A stretch of 64,000 nucleotides of DNA from Microvirga tunisiensis (lineage in GTDB: Bacteria; Pseudomonadota; Alphaproteobacteria; Rhizobiales; Beijerinckiaceae). Positions 37,322 through 49,818 of the stretch are shown piece by piece. The notes beneath the pieces were generated by a model. The model did not search any database, had not been told where the DNA came from, and saw only the letters and a program-made list of their open reading frames with translations. Within the stretch, counting starts at the first letter, position 1, and each line of letters begins with the position of its first letter. Location of the stretch: contig NZ_VOSK01000006.1 of NCBI RefSeq assembly GCF_009296175.1, forward strand, positions 46,574 to 110,573, in the 5' to 3' direction. A program made the position numbers and the translations under genes.

Positions 37322-38215
37322 ATGCCCGAACTGCCCGAAGTCGAAACCGTGCGCCGCGGCCTGGAGCCCGCCATGGTCGGCGCCCGCTTCACCAAGGTGA
37401 CCCAGCGCCGGCCCGATCTGCGTTTTCCCTTTCCCGACCGATTCTCCGGGCGCCTGGAAGGCCAGGAGATCAAGGCTTTGGGCCGAAGAGCCAAGTATCT
37501 CCTCGCCGATCTTGCCTCCGGCGAGGTGCTGGTGATGCATCTCGGCATGTCGGGGCGCTTCTTGGTGACCCAAGGCGGTGCCACCCGCATGCCGGGTGAG
37601 TTCCACCACGAACATGGCGGCCTGGGCGCTCACGACCACGTGGTCTTCGGGCTCTCCAGCGGGGCAACCGTCACTTATAATGACGCCCGGCGCTTCGGCT
37701 TCATGGATCTGGTGCCCCGCTCCGCGATCGAGACCTCGAAGCATTTTGCCGGCATGGGCATCGAGCCCCTCGGCAACGAGCTCTCGGGCGAGACCATCGC
37801 CCGGCTGTTCGAGGGCAAGCGCACCCCCCTGAAGGCCGCCCTCCTCGACCAGCGGCTGATCGCAGGCCTCGGCAACATCTATGTCTGTGAGGCCCTGTTC
37901 CGCACTGGCCTTCACCCCGAGGCTCCCGCCGGTTCGCTCGTGACGAAGAAGGGACAGCCAACCGACAAGGCACACCTCTTGGCCGACATTATCCGGGACG
38001 TGCTCACTGAGGCCGTCGAGGCCGGCGGCTCGACCCTCCGCGACCATGCGCAGGTGGACGGCTCGCTCGGCTATTTCCAGCATTCCTTCCGAGTTTACGA
38101 CCGCGAGGGAGAGCCCTGCGCAACCCCCACCTGCACAGGCACGGTGGCGCGGCTCGTACAGTCCGGACGCTCCACCTTCTATTGTCCGGAATGCCAGAAG
38201 CGCTCCTCGCCTTAA
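37322..38215 (+). CDS. mutM: Formamidopyrimidine-DNA glycosylase
   Basis: A 297-residue bifunctional base-excision repair enzyme that removes 8-oxoguanine and nicks the abasic site. After the initiator methionine the catalytic proline and glutamate appear in [14 protein letters not shown]. The conserved lysine lies in GRRAKYLL. The H2TH region [13 protein letters not shown] and the C-terminal zinc finger (CATPTCTGT ... FYCPEC) are complete. The start is fixed because the mature protein must begin with PELPEV. It is divergent from ubiE. Confidence 0.97.
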   Translation: MPELPEVETVRRGLEPAMVGARFTKVTQRRPDLRFPFPDRFSGRLEGQEIKALGRRAKYLLADLASGEVLVMHLGMSGRFLVTQGGATRMPGEFHHEHGGLGAHDHVVFGLSSGATVTYNDARRFGFMDLVPRSAIETSKHFAGMGIEPLGNELSGETIARLFEGKRTPLKAALLDQRLIAGLGNIYVCEALFRTGLHPEAPAGSLVTKKGQPTDKAHLLADIIRDVLTEAVEAGGSTLRDHAQVDGSLGYFQHSFRVYDREGEPCATPTCTGTVARLVQSGRSTFYCPECQKRSSP

Positions 38216-38301
38216 GGCGGACACACCGAATCCGGTTTTTCTCTTGCCCGGCCTTGAAGCCTCGCCTACCGGTGTCTCATCCAGCGATGAGGAGACGCAG
38301 C

Positions 38302-39075
38302 ATGGTTTTCGAGACGATTCTCGTTGAGACGCGCGACAAGGTCGGGCTGATTACTCTCAACCGACCCCAGGCCCTGAACGCCCTCAATTCGGCGCTGCTG
38401 AACGAGGTGAACCAAGCCCTCGACACCTTCGAGGCGGATCAGAATATCGGCTGCATCGTCATCACCGGCTCGGAAAAGGCTTTCGCCGCGGGCGCGGACA
38501 TCAAGGAGATGGCCGAGCTCACCTATCCACATAACTACATGGCTGATCTCTTCTCGGGCTGGGAAAAGGTGTCGGGACGGCGCAAGCCGATGATCGCGGC
38601 GGTGGCGGGCTTTGCGCTCGGCGGCGGCTGCGAGTTCGCCATGATGTGCGATTTCATCATCGCGGCGGATAACGCCAAGTTCGGCCAACCGGAGATCAAG
38701 CTCGGCGTGATGCCGGGCATGGGCGGCACGCAGCGCCTGACCCGGCTCATCGGCAAGGCCAAGGCCATGGAGATGTGCCTGACGGGCCGCATGATGGGCG
38801 CCGAGGAGGCCGAGCGCTCCGGCCTTGTCGCCCGCGTGGTTCCGCTGGCCGATCTTATGAGCGAGACCATGAAGACGGCCGCAACCATCGCCTCCATGTC
38901 GCTGCCCATCGCCATGATGACGAAAGAAACCATCAACCGCGCCGACGAGGTGTCGCTCGCCGAGGGCATCCGCTTCGAGCGGCGCCTGTTCCATGCCATG
39001 TTCGCCACCGCCGATCAGAAGGAAGGCATGGCGGCCTTCGTGGGCAAGCGCGCGGCCGAGTTCAAGAACCAGTAA
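38302..39075 (+). CDS. Enoyl-CoA hydratase
   Basis: A 257-residue crotonase-family enzyme that hydrates trans-2-enoyl-CoA in fatty acid oxidation. The oxyanion-hole segments [10 protein letters not shown] and [13 protein letters not shown] are present. The catalytic glutamates fit the positions in GGGCEFAM and GQPEIKLGV. Closest in feel to short-chain FadB1/EchA8-type hydratases. A GGAGACGCAGC ribosome site precedes the ATG. The TSUP gene begins 3 bp after the stop, so the two share a transcript. Confidence 0.93.
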   Translation: MVFETILVETRDKVGLITLNRPQALNALNSALLNEVNQALDTFEADQNIGCIVITGSEKAFAAGADIKEMAELTYPHNYMADLFSGWEKVSGRRKPMIAAVAGFALGGGCEFAMMCDFIIAADNAKFGQPEIKLGVMPGMGGTQRLTRLIGKAKAMEMCLTGRMMGAEEAERSGLVARVVPLADLMSETMKTAATIASMSLPIAMMTKETINRADEVSLAEGIRFERRLFHAMFATADQKEGMAAFVGKRAAEFKNQ

Positions 39076-39078
39076 AAC

Positions 39079-39870
39079 GTGATCGACATCGGCTTCGACA
39101 TGATCGCGGCGCTCGCGGCGATCTCCTTTCTTGCGGGCTTCGTGGATTCCATCGCTGGAGGCGGCGGGCTTCTGACCGTGCCCGCCCTCCTGCTCGCAGG
39201 CCTCGATCCGGCCCAGGCCATTGCGACCAACAAGGTGCAGGGCTCGTTCGCAGCGGCCTCCGCAACCTACAGCTTCGCCCGAAAGGGTCTGATCGAATGG
39301 CGCAAGGCCTGGGGCTTCACCCTGGTGGCCTTCCTCAGCAGCATCGCGGGAGCGCTGTGCGTGCAGTTCCTGCCGCGCTCCGTGCTTGAGGTGCTGATCC
39401 CGGTACTGCTTATTGCCATAGCCCTCTTCTTCGCCTTCTCACGCAAGATGCAGGACGAGGACGCACAGGCCCGGATGACGGCCCTGGCTTTCGGCCTCAC
39501 CGCGCCGGTCGCCATCGGCTTTTATGACGGCATCTTCGGGCCGGGGGCAGGCTCCTTCTATATGCTCGCCTTCGTGACGCTCCTCGGCTACGGAGTGGTG
39601 AAGGCGACCGCTCATACCAAGCTTGTCAATTTCGCGAGCAATTTCGGCAGCCTCCTTCTTTATTCGGCGACCGGTGCGGTGGTGTGGCCCGTCGGGCTCA
39701 TCATGGCCGGAGCCTCCTTTCTCGGCGCCCAGATCGGCTCGCAGCTCGCCATGCGGCTGGGCTCCCGGATCATCCGTCCGCTCCTGGTTCTTGTGTCGAG
39801 CCTCATGGCGCTCAGGCTTCTTCTCGACCCGGCCAATCCGTGGCGTCAGGCCCTTCGGGCGCTTTTTTGA
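39079..39870 (+). CDS. TSUP (TauE/SafE) family membrane transporter
   Basis: A 263-residue protein with about eight membrane helices. The signature FLAGFVDSIAGGGGLLTVPALLLAGLDPAQAIATNK is the first TSUP repeat, and GFYDGIFGPGAGSFYMLAFV followed by ATAHTKLVNFASN marks the second. Members move sulfite, sulfoacetate or other organosulfur anions across the inner membrane; the substrate here is not known. It begins with GTG 3 bp after the hydratase stop codon. A short-stem terminator (GCCCTTCGGGC then GCTTTTTT) overlaps its last codons near 39850-39868. Confidence 0.9.
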   Translation: MIDIGFDMIAALAAISFLAGFVDSIAGGGGLLTVPALLLAGLDPAQAIATNKVQGSFAAASATYSFARKGLIEWRKAWGFTLVAFLSSIAGALCVQFLPRSVLEVLIPVLLIAIALFFAFSRKMQDEDAQARMTALAFGLTAPVAIGFYDGIFGPGAGSFYMLAFVTLLGYGVVKATAHTKLVNFASNFGSLLLYSATGAVVWPVGLIMAGASFLGAQIGSQLAMRLGSRIIRPLLVLVSSLMALRLLLDPANPWRQALRALF

Positions 39871-39890
39871 CGCGCAAAGGACCACGGACG

Positions 39891-39919
39891 TTGACGTTCG
39901 CGGCCTTCGCGTCTATAAG
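39891..39919 (+). promoter_or_regulatory. Sigma-70-type promoter of rpsT
   Basis: TTGACG at 39891-39896 and TATAAG at 39914-39919 are 17 bp apart. The start site would be near 39926, giving a leader of about 120 nt. That leader contains a strong hairpin (gagcccgcg/cgcgggctc, 39935-39957). Confidence 0.72.
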
Positions 39920-40044
39920 CCGCCTCACATGAGCCCGCGCGTCCCGCGGGCTCTTCGGTTTCCATGCAATCAACCGATCGCTGCCGGAGCTCTCGACAAG
40001 CTTGAGCTTGGCGCATCGGGATTTTTAAAGAACGAGGATGGGCC

Positions 40045-40311
40045 ATGGCCAACACCGTGTCCGCCAAGAAGATGACCCGCAAGATCGTGAAGCGCACCGC
40101 GATCAACAAGTCGCGTCGCAGCCGGATGCGGACCTTCGTCCGCAAGGTCGAAGAGGCGATCGCCGCCGGCAACCAGACCGAGGCCGCAGCCGCCCTGCGC
40201 GCCGCCGAGCCGGAGATGATGCGCGCCGCTCAGAAGGGCATCGTGCACAGGAATACCGCATCGCGGAAGGTCTCGCGCCTCGCGAGCCGCATCAAGACGC
40301 TGAGCGCTTAA
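40045..40311 (+). CDS. rpsT: 30S ribosomal protein S20
   Basis: An 88-residue primary 16S rRNA-binding protein. It is helical and very basic, with [25 protein letters not shown] near the start and [15 protein letters not shown] near the end, both family-typical. It has a consensus promoter and a strong terminator of its own. rpsT directly upstream of dnaA is the standard order in Hyphomicrobiales. Confidence 0.96.
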   Translation: MANTVSAKKMTRKIVKRTAINKSRRSRMRTFVRKVEEAIAAGNQTEAAAALRAAEPEMMRAAQKGIVHRNTASRKVSRLASRIKTLSA

Positions 40312-40349
40312 CAAGCAGCCTCCATAGCTGTCTTTTCATCGTTGATCAG

Positions 40350-40376
40350 ACCCGGCCTCGCGGCCGGGTTTTTTTC
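40350..40376 (+). terminator. Rho-independent terminator after rpsT
   Basis: An 8-bp stem, acccggcc-tcgc-ggccgggt, is followed by seven T's. It lies 38 bp after the rpsT stop codon. Confidence 0.94.
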
Positions 40377-41091
40377 GTATTTGGGCCCAGATTCCGTCTT
40401 CAAATTTTATCCACATGGCAGCTTGACTTTATCCCCGGCAGACCGGGTGAAAGCTCCACAGCCCGGATTCAAACCGCACATAAAACATTTAGCTTCTTCA
40501 ACAGCTTAGCAGGCAAAGCATCGTGAAGCATCAGAATCACCTCCCGAGTCGAGGCGAATCGGTTCTGAATCAAGGTTGCGGAAAGACTCTTTTTTAGACC
40601 TGCGGACAGGCTGTGGTGGAACAGTGAATCAGTTGAAGAGTCAGGACTTTAAAGCCCAGATTCAAAACCTGTGGACGAGGCTGTGAACGCAACAAGGGGC
40701 TTGCAAGCGCTTGCGACTCGACTCGGCCGTATTGCACGCCGTCCCGCACCCTGTGTAAGGTCAATCTGCTTCAACGGCTCGCCGTGAAGTCATTCACTCA
40801 AAGCTAGAACTAAAGACACCATGTGCGGGGATAAGTCGTCGTTTCATTCTCTCAAGAAGCAAGCGAAGGCTCATCCTTTACCGATAGGTAAACTTAATAA
40901 ACCTTGAGTGAAGACAAAGGAGACGACAGTCAGCGATCGCCTCCACTTAAAAGTGTTCAGATAATCTTTAGTACAATTGGGGGCGCCACGTTTTGGATAA
41001 CCTGTGAGGCCATTGTGCCTTGGTGTTCAAAACGGGTCATGCGTGGGGGTTTCCGACCTTAAAGGAGGCGGAACCTCGTGGAGGAACATTG
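40377..41091. other. Gene-free region upstream of dnaA, candidate replication origin
   Basis: About 715 bp without a gene and visibly richer in A and T than the flanks. A perfect DnaA box TTATCCACA lies at 40407-40415. Near matches are TTATCCCCG at 40429-40437, its inverted form CGGGGATAA at 40826-40834, TGTGGACGA at about 40670 and TTGGATAAC near 40993. An AT-rich stretch (taggtaaacttaataaacc) is near 40885-40903. With dnaA-dnaN-recF-gyrB downstream this looks like oriC. Some alphaproteobacteria instead have the origin by hemE, so position alone is not proof. Confidence 0.55.
40407..40415 (+). promoter_or_regulatory. Consensus DnaA box
   Basis: TTATCCACA matches the strict 9-mer. It lies 30 bp downstream of the rpsT terminator and is the only perfect copy I found in this intergenic region. 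Confidence 0.7.
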
Positions 41092-42594
41092 ATGTATCGC
41101 AGCGAAGATCACCGCACCTTTGCCGCTCCCAGCGAGAACGGCATGGAGGCTCCGGGCGAACAAACGGCATCGGATGTGTGGGCGCGGGTCAAGCGCCGTC
41201 TCCGGGCCGAGCTGGGGGAGGATATCTTTGCGAGCTGGTTCGGACGCCTGGAACTGGATTCGGTGATCGAGGGCTGCGCCTATCTCACCGTTCCCACCCG
41301 CTTCCTGAAGAGTTGGATCGAATCCCATTATGCCGACCGAGTGCTGACGGTTTATCGCTCCGAGGCTGGCGACATCGAGCGCGTCTCCATCGGCGTGCGC
41401 AGCACTCTTGGACGCGATCCCGCGGCCCAGCGCCGGGCGAGCGAAGCGCCCCGTCCGGCTCCGACCGCATCGATGGCAATGCCGAGCATGGCCGGTGAGA
41501 TCAAAGCTCCCTCGGTGACCGCTTCCCAGGAGGAGCGCGGCGAGAATGGCGATCTCGGGGGTGCGCCACTCGATTCCCGCCTCACTTTCGAGAGCTTCAT
41601 CGTCGGTCGTTCCAACGCCCTCGCCCATGCGGCGGCAGACCGGGTCGCCCATGCCCAGAACGGCCAGGCGATCTACAATCCGCTTTATCTCCATGCGGGC
41701 GTCGGCCTCGGCAAGACACATCTTCTCCATGGCATCGGCCATGAAGTGCGCTCTCAAGGCCGTCGCGTCATCTATCTTACGGCCGACCGCTTCATGTATG
41801 GCTTCGTCGCCTCTCTGAAGGCGCAGACGTCGCTGGCCTTCAAGGAGCGTCTTCGCGGGATCGACCTGCTCATCATCGACGACGTGCAGTTCATTCAGGG
41901 CAAGCAGATCCAGCAGGAATTCGGCCACACGCTGAATGCCCTCATCGATGCGGGCCGCCAGATCGTGATCGCCGCCGACCGTCCGCCGGCGGATCTGGAA
42001 AATCTCGACGAGCGCGTACGCTCGCGTCTCGCCGGCGGCCTCGTGGTCGAGGTCAGCGCTCTCGACGAGGCGCTGCGGACCTCGATCCTCACAACGCGCA
42101 TCGAGGCGCTGAAGGCGATCCATCCCACCTTCGAGGTGAGCCCGAACGTGATCGCCTATGTGGCCCGCGCCATCACCGCCAACGGACGCGACCTCGAAGG
42201 TGCCGTGAACCGCCTGCTCGCCCATGCGACGCTCACCAGTTCTGCCATCACGTTGGAAACCGCCGAGACCGCGATCCGCGATCTGGTGCGCAACCGCGAG
42301 CCGAAGCGGGTCAAGATCGAGGATATCCAGAAGCTGGTGGCCTCCCGCTACAACGTCTCCCGCTCCGACATCCTCTCGGAGCGCCGCACCGCCGCCGTGG
42401 TGCGCCCACGCCAGATCGCCATGTATCTGTCCAAGGTGCTGACCCTGCGCTCCCTGCCTGAGATCGGCCGCCGCTTCGGTGGGCGCGATCACACCACTGT
42501 GCTTCATGCGGTGCGCAAGATCGAAAAGGCCTTGGGCGAAGACCACGCCCTCTCCGACGAGGTCGAACTCCTCAAGCGGATGCTGCAGGAGTAA
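41092..42594 (+). CDS. dnaA: Chromosomal replication initiator DnaA
   Basis: A 500-residue AAA+ initiator that opens oriC and loads DnaB. Domain I is recognisable ([25 protein letters not shown]), and a low-complexity linker follows. Walker A GVGLGKTH is at 203-210 and Walker B is LLIIDDVQF. Domain IV carries the DNA-binding signature [20 protein letters not shown]. The ATG of [10 protein letters not shown] follows GAGGAAC at good spacing; the longer frame upstream is not conserved. It heads the dnaA-dnaN-recF cluster. Confidence 0.97.
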   Translation: MYRSEDHRTFAAPSENGMEAPGEQTASDVWARVKRRLRAELGEDIFASWFGRLELDSVIEGCAYLTVPTRFLKSWIESHYADRVLTVYRSEAGDIERVSIGVRSTLGRDPAAQRRASEAPRPAPTASMAMPSMAGEIKAPSVTASQEERGENGDLGGAPLDSRLTFESFIVGRSNALAHAAADRVAHAQNGQAIYNPLYLHAGVGLGKTHLLHGIGHEVRSQGRRVIYLTADRFMYGFVASLKAQTSLAFKERLRGIDLLIIDDVQFIQGKQIQQEFGHTLNALIDAGRQIVIAADRPPADLENLDERVRSRLAGGLVVEVSALDEALRTSILTTRIEALKAIHPTFEVSPNVIAYVARAITANGRDLEGAVNRLLAHATLTSSAITLETAETAIRDLVRNREPKRVKIEDIQKLVASRYNVSRSDILSERRTAAVVRPRQIAMYLSKVLTLRSLPEIGRRFGGRDHTTVLHAVRKIEKALGEDHALSDEVELLKRMLQE

Positions 42595-42754
42595 GTCTCG
42601 GATCCGGGCCGTCCAAGGCGGATATTGGCCGGGCAAAGCCCCGGCCTTGCTTTCTCGGGCGACAAAAGCCAATCTTGCTGCCCTGCTTATCCCGCTCGAG
42701 GCTGGTCCTTCGCGGGGGTGAGCCAAGAATTTCACCGAAACTAGGTGCTAGGTT

Positions 42755-43873
42755 ATGAGAGTTACCGTTGAGCGCGCCGCTCTGCTGAAGGCGCTGGGGC
42801 ATGTGCACCGCGTCGTCGAGCGCCGCAACACCATTCCGATCCTGTCGAATGTCCTGCTGCGCGCGGACGAAGGATCGCTTCGCCTCAAGGCCACCGACCT
42901 TGATATCGAGGTGACGGAGACCATCCCTGCCGAGATCACGGAAGCCGGCTCGACCACCGTTCCGGCCTACATGATCTACGACATCGTGCGCAAACTCTCG
43001 GACGGCGCCCAGGTCTCCCTCGAGATGACCGCCGATACGGGCCAGATGCAGATCCGCTCCGGGCGTTCGCGCTTCATGCTGCAGGCCCTGCCGGAAAGCG
43101 ACTTCCCGGATCTCGCCGCCGGCGACCTGCCGCACCGCTTTACGCTGGCTGCGGCCGATCTCAAGCGCCTGATCGAGAAGACGCAGTTCGCGATCTCGAC
43201 AGAAGAGACGCGCTACTACCTCAACGGCATCTATCTCCACACGATCGATGCGGGCGGCTCCGTCGTCATGCGGGCGGTCGCCACGGACGGCCACCGCCTC
43301 GCCCGGGTCGAAATCCCGGCTCCCACAGGTTCGGAAGGCATGCCCGGCGTGATCGTTCCGCGCAAGGCGGTGGCCGAGATCGTCAAGCTCGTCGAGGACG
43401 GCTCTGAAAACATCACCGTCGAATTGTCCTCCGCCAAGGTGCGGCTGACCTTCGACGGCGTGGTGCTGACCTCCAAGCTCATCGACGGTACCTTCCCCGA
43501 TTACCAACGCGTCATTCCCGCCGGGAACGACAAGGTTCTCGTGGTCGAGCGCGCCGATTTTTCCAAAGCCGTGGACCGCGTCTCCACCATCTCGTCCGAG
43601 CGCGGACGCGCGGTGAAGCTCGCGCTCAATGACGGCCGCCTGACGCTCACCGTCAACAACCCGGATTCGGGCAGCGCGACAGAGGAGATCGAAGTCGATT
43701 ACGATGCGACGCCGATCGATATCGGCTTCAACGCCCGCTATCTCCTCGACATCACGGCCCAGCTCGATGGCGACACTGCCCTGTTCAAGCTCGCCGATCC
43801 CGGCTCCCCCACCATCGTCCAGGACCGCGAAGGCGCCTCCGCGCTCTACGTCCTGATGCCGATGCGGGTGTAA
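42755..43873 (+). CDS. dnaN: DNA polymerase III beta sliding clamp
   Basis: A 372-residue clamp protein, normal length. It starts MRVTVERAALLKALGHVHRVVERRNTIPILSNVLL and has the three repeated clamp domains. The C-terminus ALYVLMPMRV is the typical end that forms part of the partner-binding pocket. It follows dnaA by 160 bp. Confidence 0.97.
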   Translation: MRVTVERAALLKALGHVHRVVERRNTIPILSNVLLRADEGSLRLKATDLDIEVTETIPAEITEAGSTTVPAYMIYDIVRKLSDGAQVSLEMTADTGQMQIRSGRSRFMLQALPESDFPDLAAGDLPHRFTLAAADLKRLIEKTQFAISTEETRYYLNGIYLHTIDAGGSVVMRAVATDGHRLARVEIPAPTGSEGMPGVIVPRKAVAEIVKLVEDGSENITVELSSAKVRLTFDGVVLTSKLIDGTFPDYQRVIPAGNDKVLVVERADFSKAVDRVSTISSERGRAVKLALNDGRLTLTVNNPDSGSATEEIEVDYDATPIDIGFNARYLLDITAQLDGDTALFKLADPGSPTIVQDREGASALYVLMPMRV

Positions 43874-43892
43874 ACCGCTTCAGCGTTGGTCA

Positions 43893-44051
43893 TCCCGGAC
43901 GGAGCGCAGCGACGATCCGGGATCGTCTTCAGAATCAACCTCTACGTCATCACCGGCCTAGTGCCGGTGATCTCGCTTTGGTCTGGCGCGACACTCTTCC
44001 TGATCCGGATGGCCGGCACTGATCCCCGGATCGAGCCCGGGGGCGGCCATG
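43893..44051. repeat. REP-like element (family C), expanded copy
   Basis: Several palindromes in series: catcccggacggagcgcagcg, tcatcaccggcctagtgccggtga and gatccccggatcgagcccggggg. They match parts of the 27463, 27672 and 1979 copies. The whole dnaN-recF gap is made of this element and a short leader. Confidence 0.65.
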
Positions 44052-44155
44052 CCAGAGAAGGGGTTGAATGCAAAGGGCGCATCATACCGGTCCAAAACCG
44101 GTTTGGCCGGGCCAACGCTTGATCTTTCGCGCCCGCTCCTGAATGAAGGGGGTGC

Positions 44156-45319
44156 ATGTCCTCCTCCCCTGTTGCCGCTTCTCGAATCGCCCGTCTGATC
44201 CTCCAGGATTTCCGCACCTATGCGAGCCTGGATCTCACCGTCTCGCGCCCGCTCGTGGCGCTCGTGGGCGAGAACGGGGCCGGCAAGACCAATGTGCTGG
44301 AGGCGATCTCTCTCTTCATGCCCGGACGGGGCTTGAGACGGGCGGAACTTAGCGAGATGGCGCGCAATGAGGGACCGGGCTCCTTCGCCGTTTCCGTGAC
44401 CCTCGATGCCCCTTACGGCGAGCACCGTCTCGGGACCGGACTGGAACCGCAGGGTGAGAATGCGCGCGCCTCGCGCATCTGCCGCATCGACGGCATGCCC
44501 GCCTCTTCGCCGACGGCCTTTGCCGAGTATCTGCGCATCGTCTGGCTCACCCCGGATCTCGATGCGCTGTTTCGTGGCGCCGCCGGCGACCGGCGGCGCT
44601 TCCTCGACCGTCTCGTGCTCGCGGTCGATGCGGAACACGGCACGCGGGTGAATGCGCTGGAGCGGGCGTTGCGCTCGCGCAACCGCGTGCTCGAGGAAAA
44701 CCCGGACGACCGCCTGTGGCTCGATGCTCTCGAGCGCGAGGTGGCGGAGCTCGCCATTGCGGTCGCCGCCGCTCGCCGCGAAACCGTGGAGCGGCTCGCC
44801 TCCCTCATTCTCGAAACCCGTGAGCAAGAATCGCCGTTCCCCTTCGCCATGATGGGTCTTGAGGGCGAAATCGATGCGCTCGTCGCAACTCTGCCTGCCG
44901 TCGATGCCGAGGACCGCTACCGCGCCATTTTGCGCGACTACCGCTCCCGCGACCGGGCAGCCGGACGCACCCTTGTCGGCCCGCAGGCGTCGGATCTTCT
45001 CGTGCGTCATGGACCCAAGGACATTCCCGCCAACACGGCCTCCACCGGCGAGCAGAAGGCGCTGCTGATCGGCCTCGTGCTCGCCCATGCCCGGCTCGTT
45101 GCCAGCATGAGCGGCATCGCCCCCTTCGTGCTCCTCGATGAGGTCGCCGCTCACCTCGATCCCCGTCGCCGGGCCGGGCTCTACGACGCGCTGGAAACGT
45201 TAGGGGGGCAGGTCTGGATGACGGGAGCGGATCCGGGCCTATTCCAGGAGCTGGACGGGAGAGCCGATCTCTTGCATGTTGCTCCTGGTCACATTGTTGC
45301 TTCTCAGGATCATCCGTGA
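44156..45319 (+). CDS. recF: DNA replication and repair protein RecF
   Basis: A 387-residue SMC-like ATPase that directs RecA loading at gapped DNA. Walker A GENGAGKT lies at 38-45, after VALV. The signature VGPQASDLLVRHGPKDIPANTASTGEQKALLIGLVLAHA and Walker B APFVLLDEVAAHLD near the C-terminus are complete. The ATG follows a GGGGGTGC ribosome site. It keeps its conserved place after dnaN. Confidence 0.96.
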   Translation: MSSSPVAASRIARLILQDFRTYASLDLTVSRPLVALVGENGAGKTNVLEAISLFMPGRGLRRAELSEMARNEGPGSFAVSVTLDAPYGEHRLGTGLEPQGENARASRICRIDGMPASSPTAFAEYLRIVWLTPDLDALFRGAAGDRRRFLDRLVLAVDAEHGTRVNALERALRSRNRVLEENPDDRLWLDALEREVAELAIAVAAARRETVERLASLILETREQESPFPFAMMGLEGEIDALVATLPAVDAEDRYRAILRDYRSRDRAAGRTLVGPQASDLLVRHGPKDIPANTASTGEQKALLIGLVLAHARLVASMSGIAPFVLLDEVAAHLDPRRRAGLYDALETLGGQVWMTGADPGLFQELDGRADLLHVAPGHIVASQDHP

Positions 45320-45444
45320 AGATGTCAGACATCCGCTTCGGCACGACGGATTGGTCCTCCGTCGAGTCGATTCGCTATCCTGGCGAGACGGGCGGCACAA
45401 AACTTTTTATTGTCGATTGAGCCGATCCGGAAAGGGCAGCGCGC

Positions 45445-46059
45445 ATGGAACTCGCAGGGCTCATCCTGTTCTCCTCTGCCCTCTTCGTCGCTGCCGCCTC
45501 ACCGGGGCCGGGGATTGCCGCCATCGTGGCGCGAGTGCTCGGACGAGGGTCGAAAGAGGCCATCCCCTTCAGTATCGGTATTGCCCTGGGCGATGTGGTG
45601 TGGCTCACCTTCGCGGACCTGGGATTGGCCACCCTGGCACAGGCTTTCCACGAGATTTTCCTGGTCGTGAAATATGCTGGCGCAGCCTATCTGCTTTACC
45701 TCGCCTACAAGATCTGGACGGCGCCCGTCGTGGCCAGGGACGTGGAGGCGCAAGCCGGGACCGAGCATCCAGCCAAGCTTCTGCTCGGCGGGCTTGCCCT
45801 GACCTTGGGCAATCCGAAAACCATCGTCTTCTACTTGGCCCTCCTGCCGACCATCCTCGATCTCACCCGAATCACAGTGCTGGGCTATGCGGAACTGGTG
45901 GGGGCGACCTTGAGCGTGGTGGGCGTGGTCTTTGCCGGCTATATCGTGCTCGACGCTCGCGCCCGGCAGCTCTTCGCGACACCGATGGCGATCCGGATCC
46001 TCAACCGCACCACGGGCGCCCTGCTGGCCGGCGCGGCAGCGGCCGTTGCGTCACGTTGA
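45445..46059 (+). CDS. LysE/RhtB family translocator
   Basis: A 204-residue inner-membrane exporter with about six helices. It starts MELAGLILFSSALFVAAASPGPGIAAIVARVLGRG, whose SPGPG motif marks the family, and contains LGGLALTLGNPKTIVFYLALLPTI. Members export lysine, arginine, homoserine, threonine or leucine; the substrate here is not known. It is an extra gene between recF and gyrB, which are neighbours in many genomes. Confidence 0.9.
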   Translation: MELAGLILFSSALFVAAASPGPGIAAIVARVLGRGSKEAIPFSIGIALGDVVWLTFADLGLATLAQAFHEIFLVVKYAGAAYLLYLAYKIWTAPVVARDVEAQAGTEHPAKLLLGGLALTLGNPKTIVFYLALLPTILDLTRITVLGYAELVGATLSVVGVVFAGYIVLDARARQLFATPMAIRILNRTTGALLAGAAAAVASR

Positions 46060-46193
46060 ACCTTGCGTCCTGAGGCAAAGAACCGCCCCTCCGTCAGCCC
46101 GATTCAGCGGTTTCTGGTGGATTTTCCGCCCCTTTTCACGCGCGCGTATGCGTGTGGGGGTGAAATTTCAACCAATCGTCACTAAATATCTGA

Positions 46194-48677
<2,484 letters not shown>

Positions 48678-48717
48678 TCACGAGTGTCGCTGACCCGTAC
48701 AGCGCCACCGAAACATC

Positions 48718-48752
48718 AAAAGGCGAAGCAGTTCATCAACTGCTTCGCCTTT
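48718..48752. terminator. Bidirectional terminator after gyrB
   Basis: A 15-bp perfect stem, aaaggcgaagcagtt-catc-aactgcttcgccttt, lies between the converging gyrB and methyltransferase genes. It has a short T-run on the gyrB strand and overlaps the methyltransferase stop codon. Confidence 0.85.
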
Positions 48753-49391
48753 ACTTCTTGAAGTGACCGCTCGCCTCAATTGGCTCAAAGCGGCTGATCT
48801 CGATCCCTGTCCCGACGGGTAACAGCACGCTCGTGATTCCGGGCATGGCGCGGATGGCTTTGCCGTAGCGTTTCACATCTTCGCCTCCAGGACGCAGCAT
48901 GTTGTCGGCCACGATGATCGCGCCGGGATTGAGCTTGGGATAGAACGCCTCCAGGCAGGGCACGTAGAGATCCTTCCACAGATCAACGAGCACGAAATCG
49001 AGTCCAAACGGCAGTTCATCGATCATCTGGACCGCATCGCCGACCTTGAAGTCGATGGACTCGGCAAGGCCTGCCTTGATGGCCATCTCCTGGGCATAGG
49101 CCGACTTGTAGTCGTGCAACTCCATCGTCGTCAGCCTGCCGCCGCTTGCCCGTGCAGCTTCCGCCAGCCAGATGCCGGAATAGCCGAAGGACGTGCCGAG
49201 TTCGAGAATGTTCGGCGCCTGCAAGCCCCTCGCAATGATGTTGATCAGCTGGCCAGTTTCCGGCCGACCGCACGCATGCGACGATCCTGCCCGCCGTCGC
49301 GTCCGCCCGGAGGCGTTTCACGGGCCCCGCTCCGCTCCTCGCGGATCAGTTCGTGATAGGCATCGAGCACGGCCGTGATTTTGTCGTCCAT
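48751..49391 (-). pseudogene. O-methyltransferase family gene with one frameshift
   Basis: Two overlapping frames together spell a class I SAM-dependent methyltransferase of the O-methyltransferase 3 type. The first 43 residues (MDDKITAVLDAYHELIREER ... RRMRAVG) start at an ATG at 49391. The rest, starting PETGQLINIIARG, lies in another frame and contains NILELGTSFGYSGIWLAEA (SAM motif I), ELHDYKSAYAQ and DFVLVDLWKDLYVPCLEAFYP. One extra C in the ggccgg at about 49260-49265 would join them as AVGPETGQ. Without it only a TTG-start fragment from 49224 is open. Either a recent inactivation or a sequencing error. Confidence 0.82.
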
Positions 49392-49447
49392 TCGGTGTTT
49401 CCTGAGATCGATTGAAGCCCGGATGTGGGACTGGTTCAGGCTTCTTC

Positions 49448-49663
49448 TTAACTGAAGATCCGCCGTCCCTGCGAGGGTGCATAGTCAAGCAGCAGACCTG
49501 GATCATCGTCCTCAAGCGCCCGGATCTTTTCCTCGACGAGGTCCGCCAAGACGCTCTTCGGGCTCGTGGCGCGCAGTTCGCTGACGGCTTCCCTGATCTG
49601 TTTCAAATCCAAGGGGGATAGCGTCGCACTTCGTTGCCCTTTGAGCTCCTGATTCGAAGTCAC
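49448..49663 (-). CDS. Small hypothetical protein, 71 residues
   Basis: A GTG-start gene giving a short acidic helical protein (SPLDLKQIREAVSELRATSP ... LADLVEEKIRALEDDDPGLLLDYAPS). A consensus GGAGG lies 7 bp before the GTG, which decides the start and strongly supports translation. It has no cysteine, signal or membrane segment. I do not recognise a family. The same-strand methyltransferase begins about 57 bp downstream. Confidence 0.68.
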   Translation of the reverse strand: MTSNQELKGQRSATLSPLDLKQIREAVSELRATSPKSVLADLVEEKIRALEDDDPGLLLDYAPSQGRRIFS

Positions 49664-49818
49664 TGATGATCCTCCGTATGAGCCGACACAGCAATGAATG
49701 GGTTCGCGCTGGAACGAGGATCAAGGTAGGCGTGGCCGTTTGCCCGCTGCATTGCGGAAGAATTACAATTCTGTAATGCACCTGGTTCGATAGGGAGAGG
49801 ACGGAACCTACATTTGCC

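Noticed and set aside
41059..42735. A 558-codon open frame opposite dnaA
   Set aside because: It is a mirror frame of dnaA with no protein features; dnaA is firmly identified.
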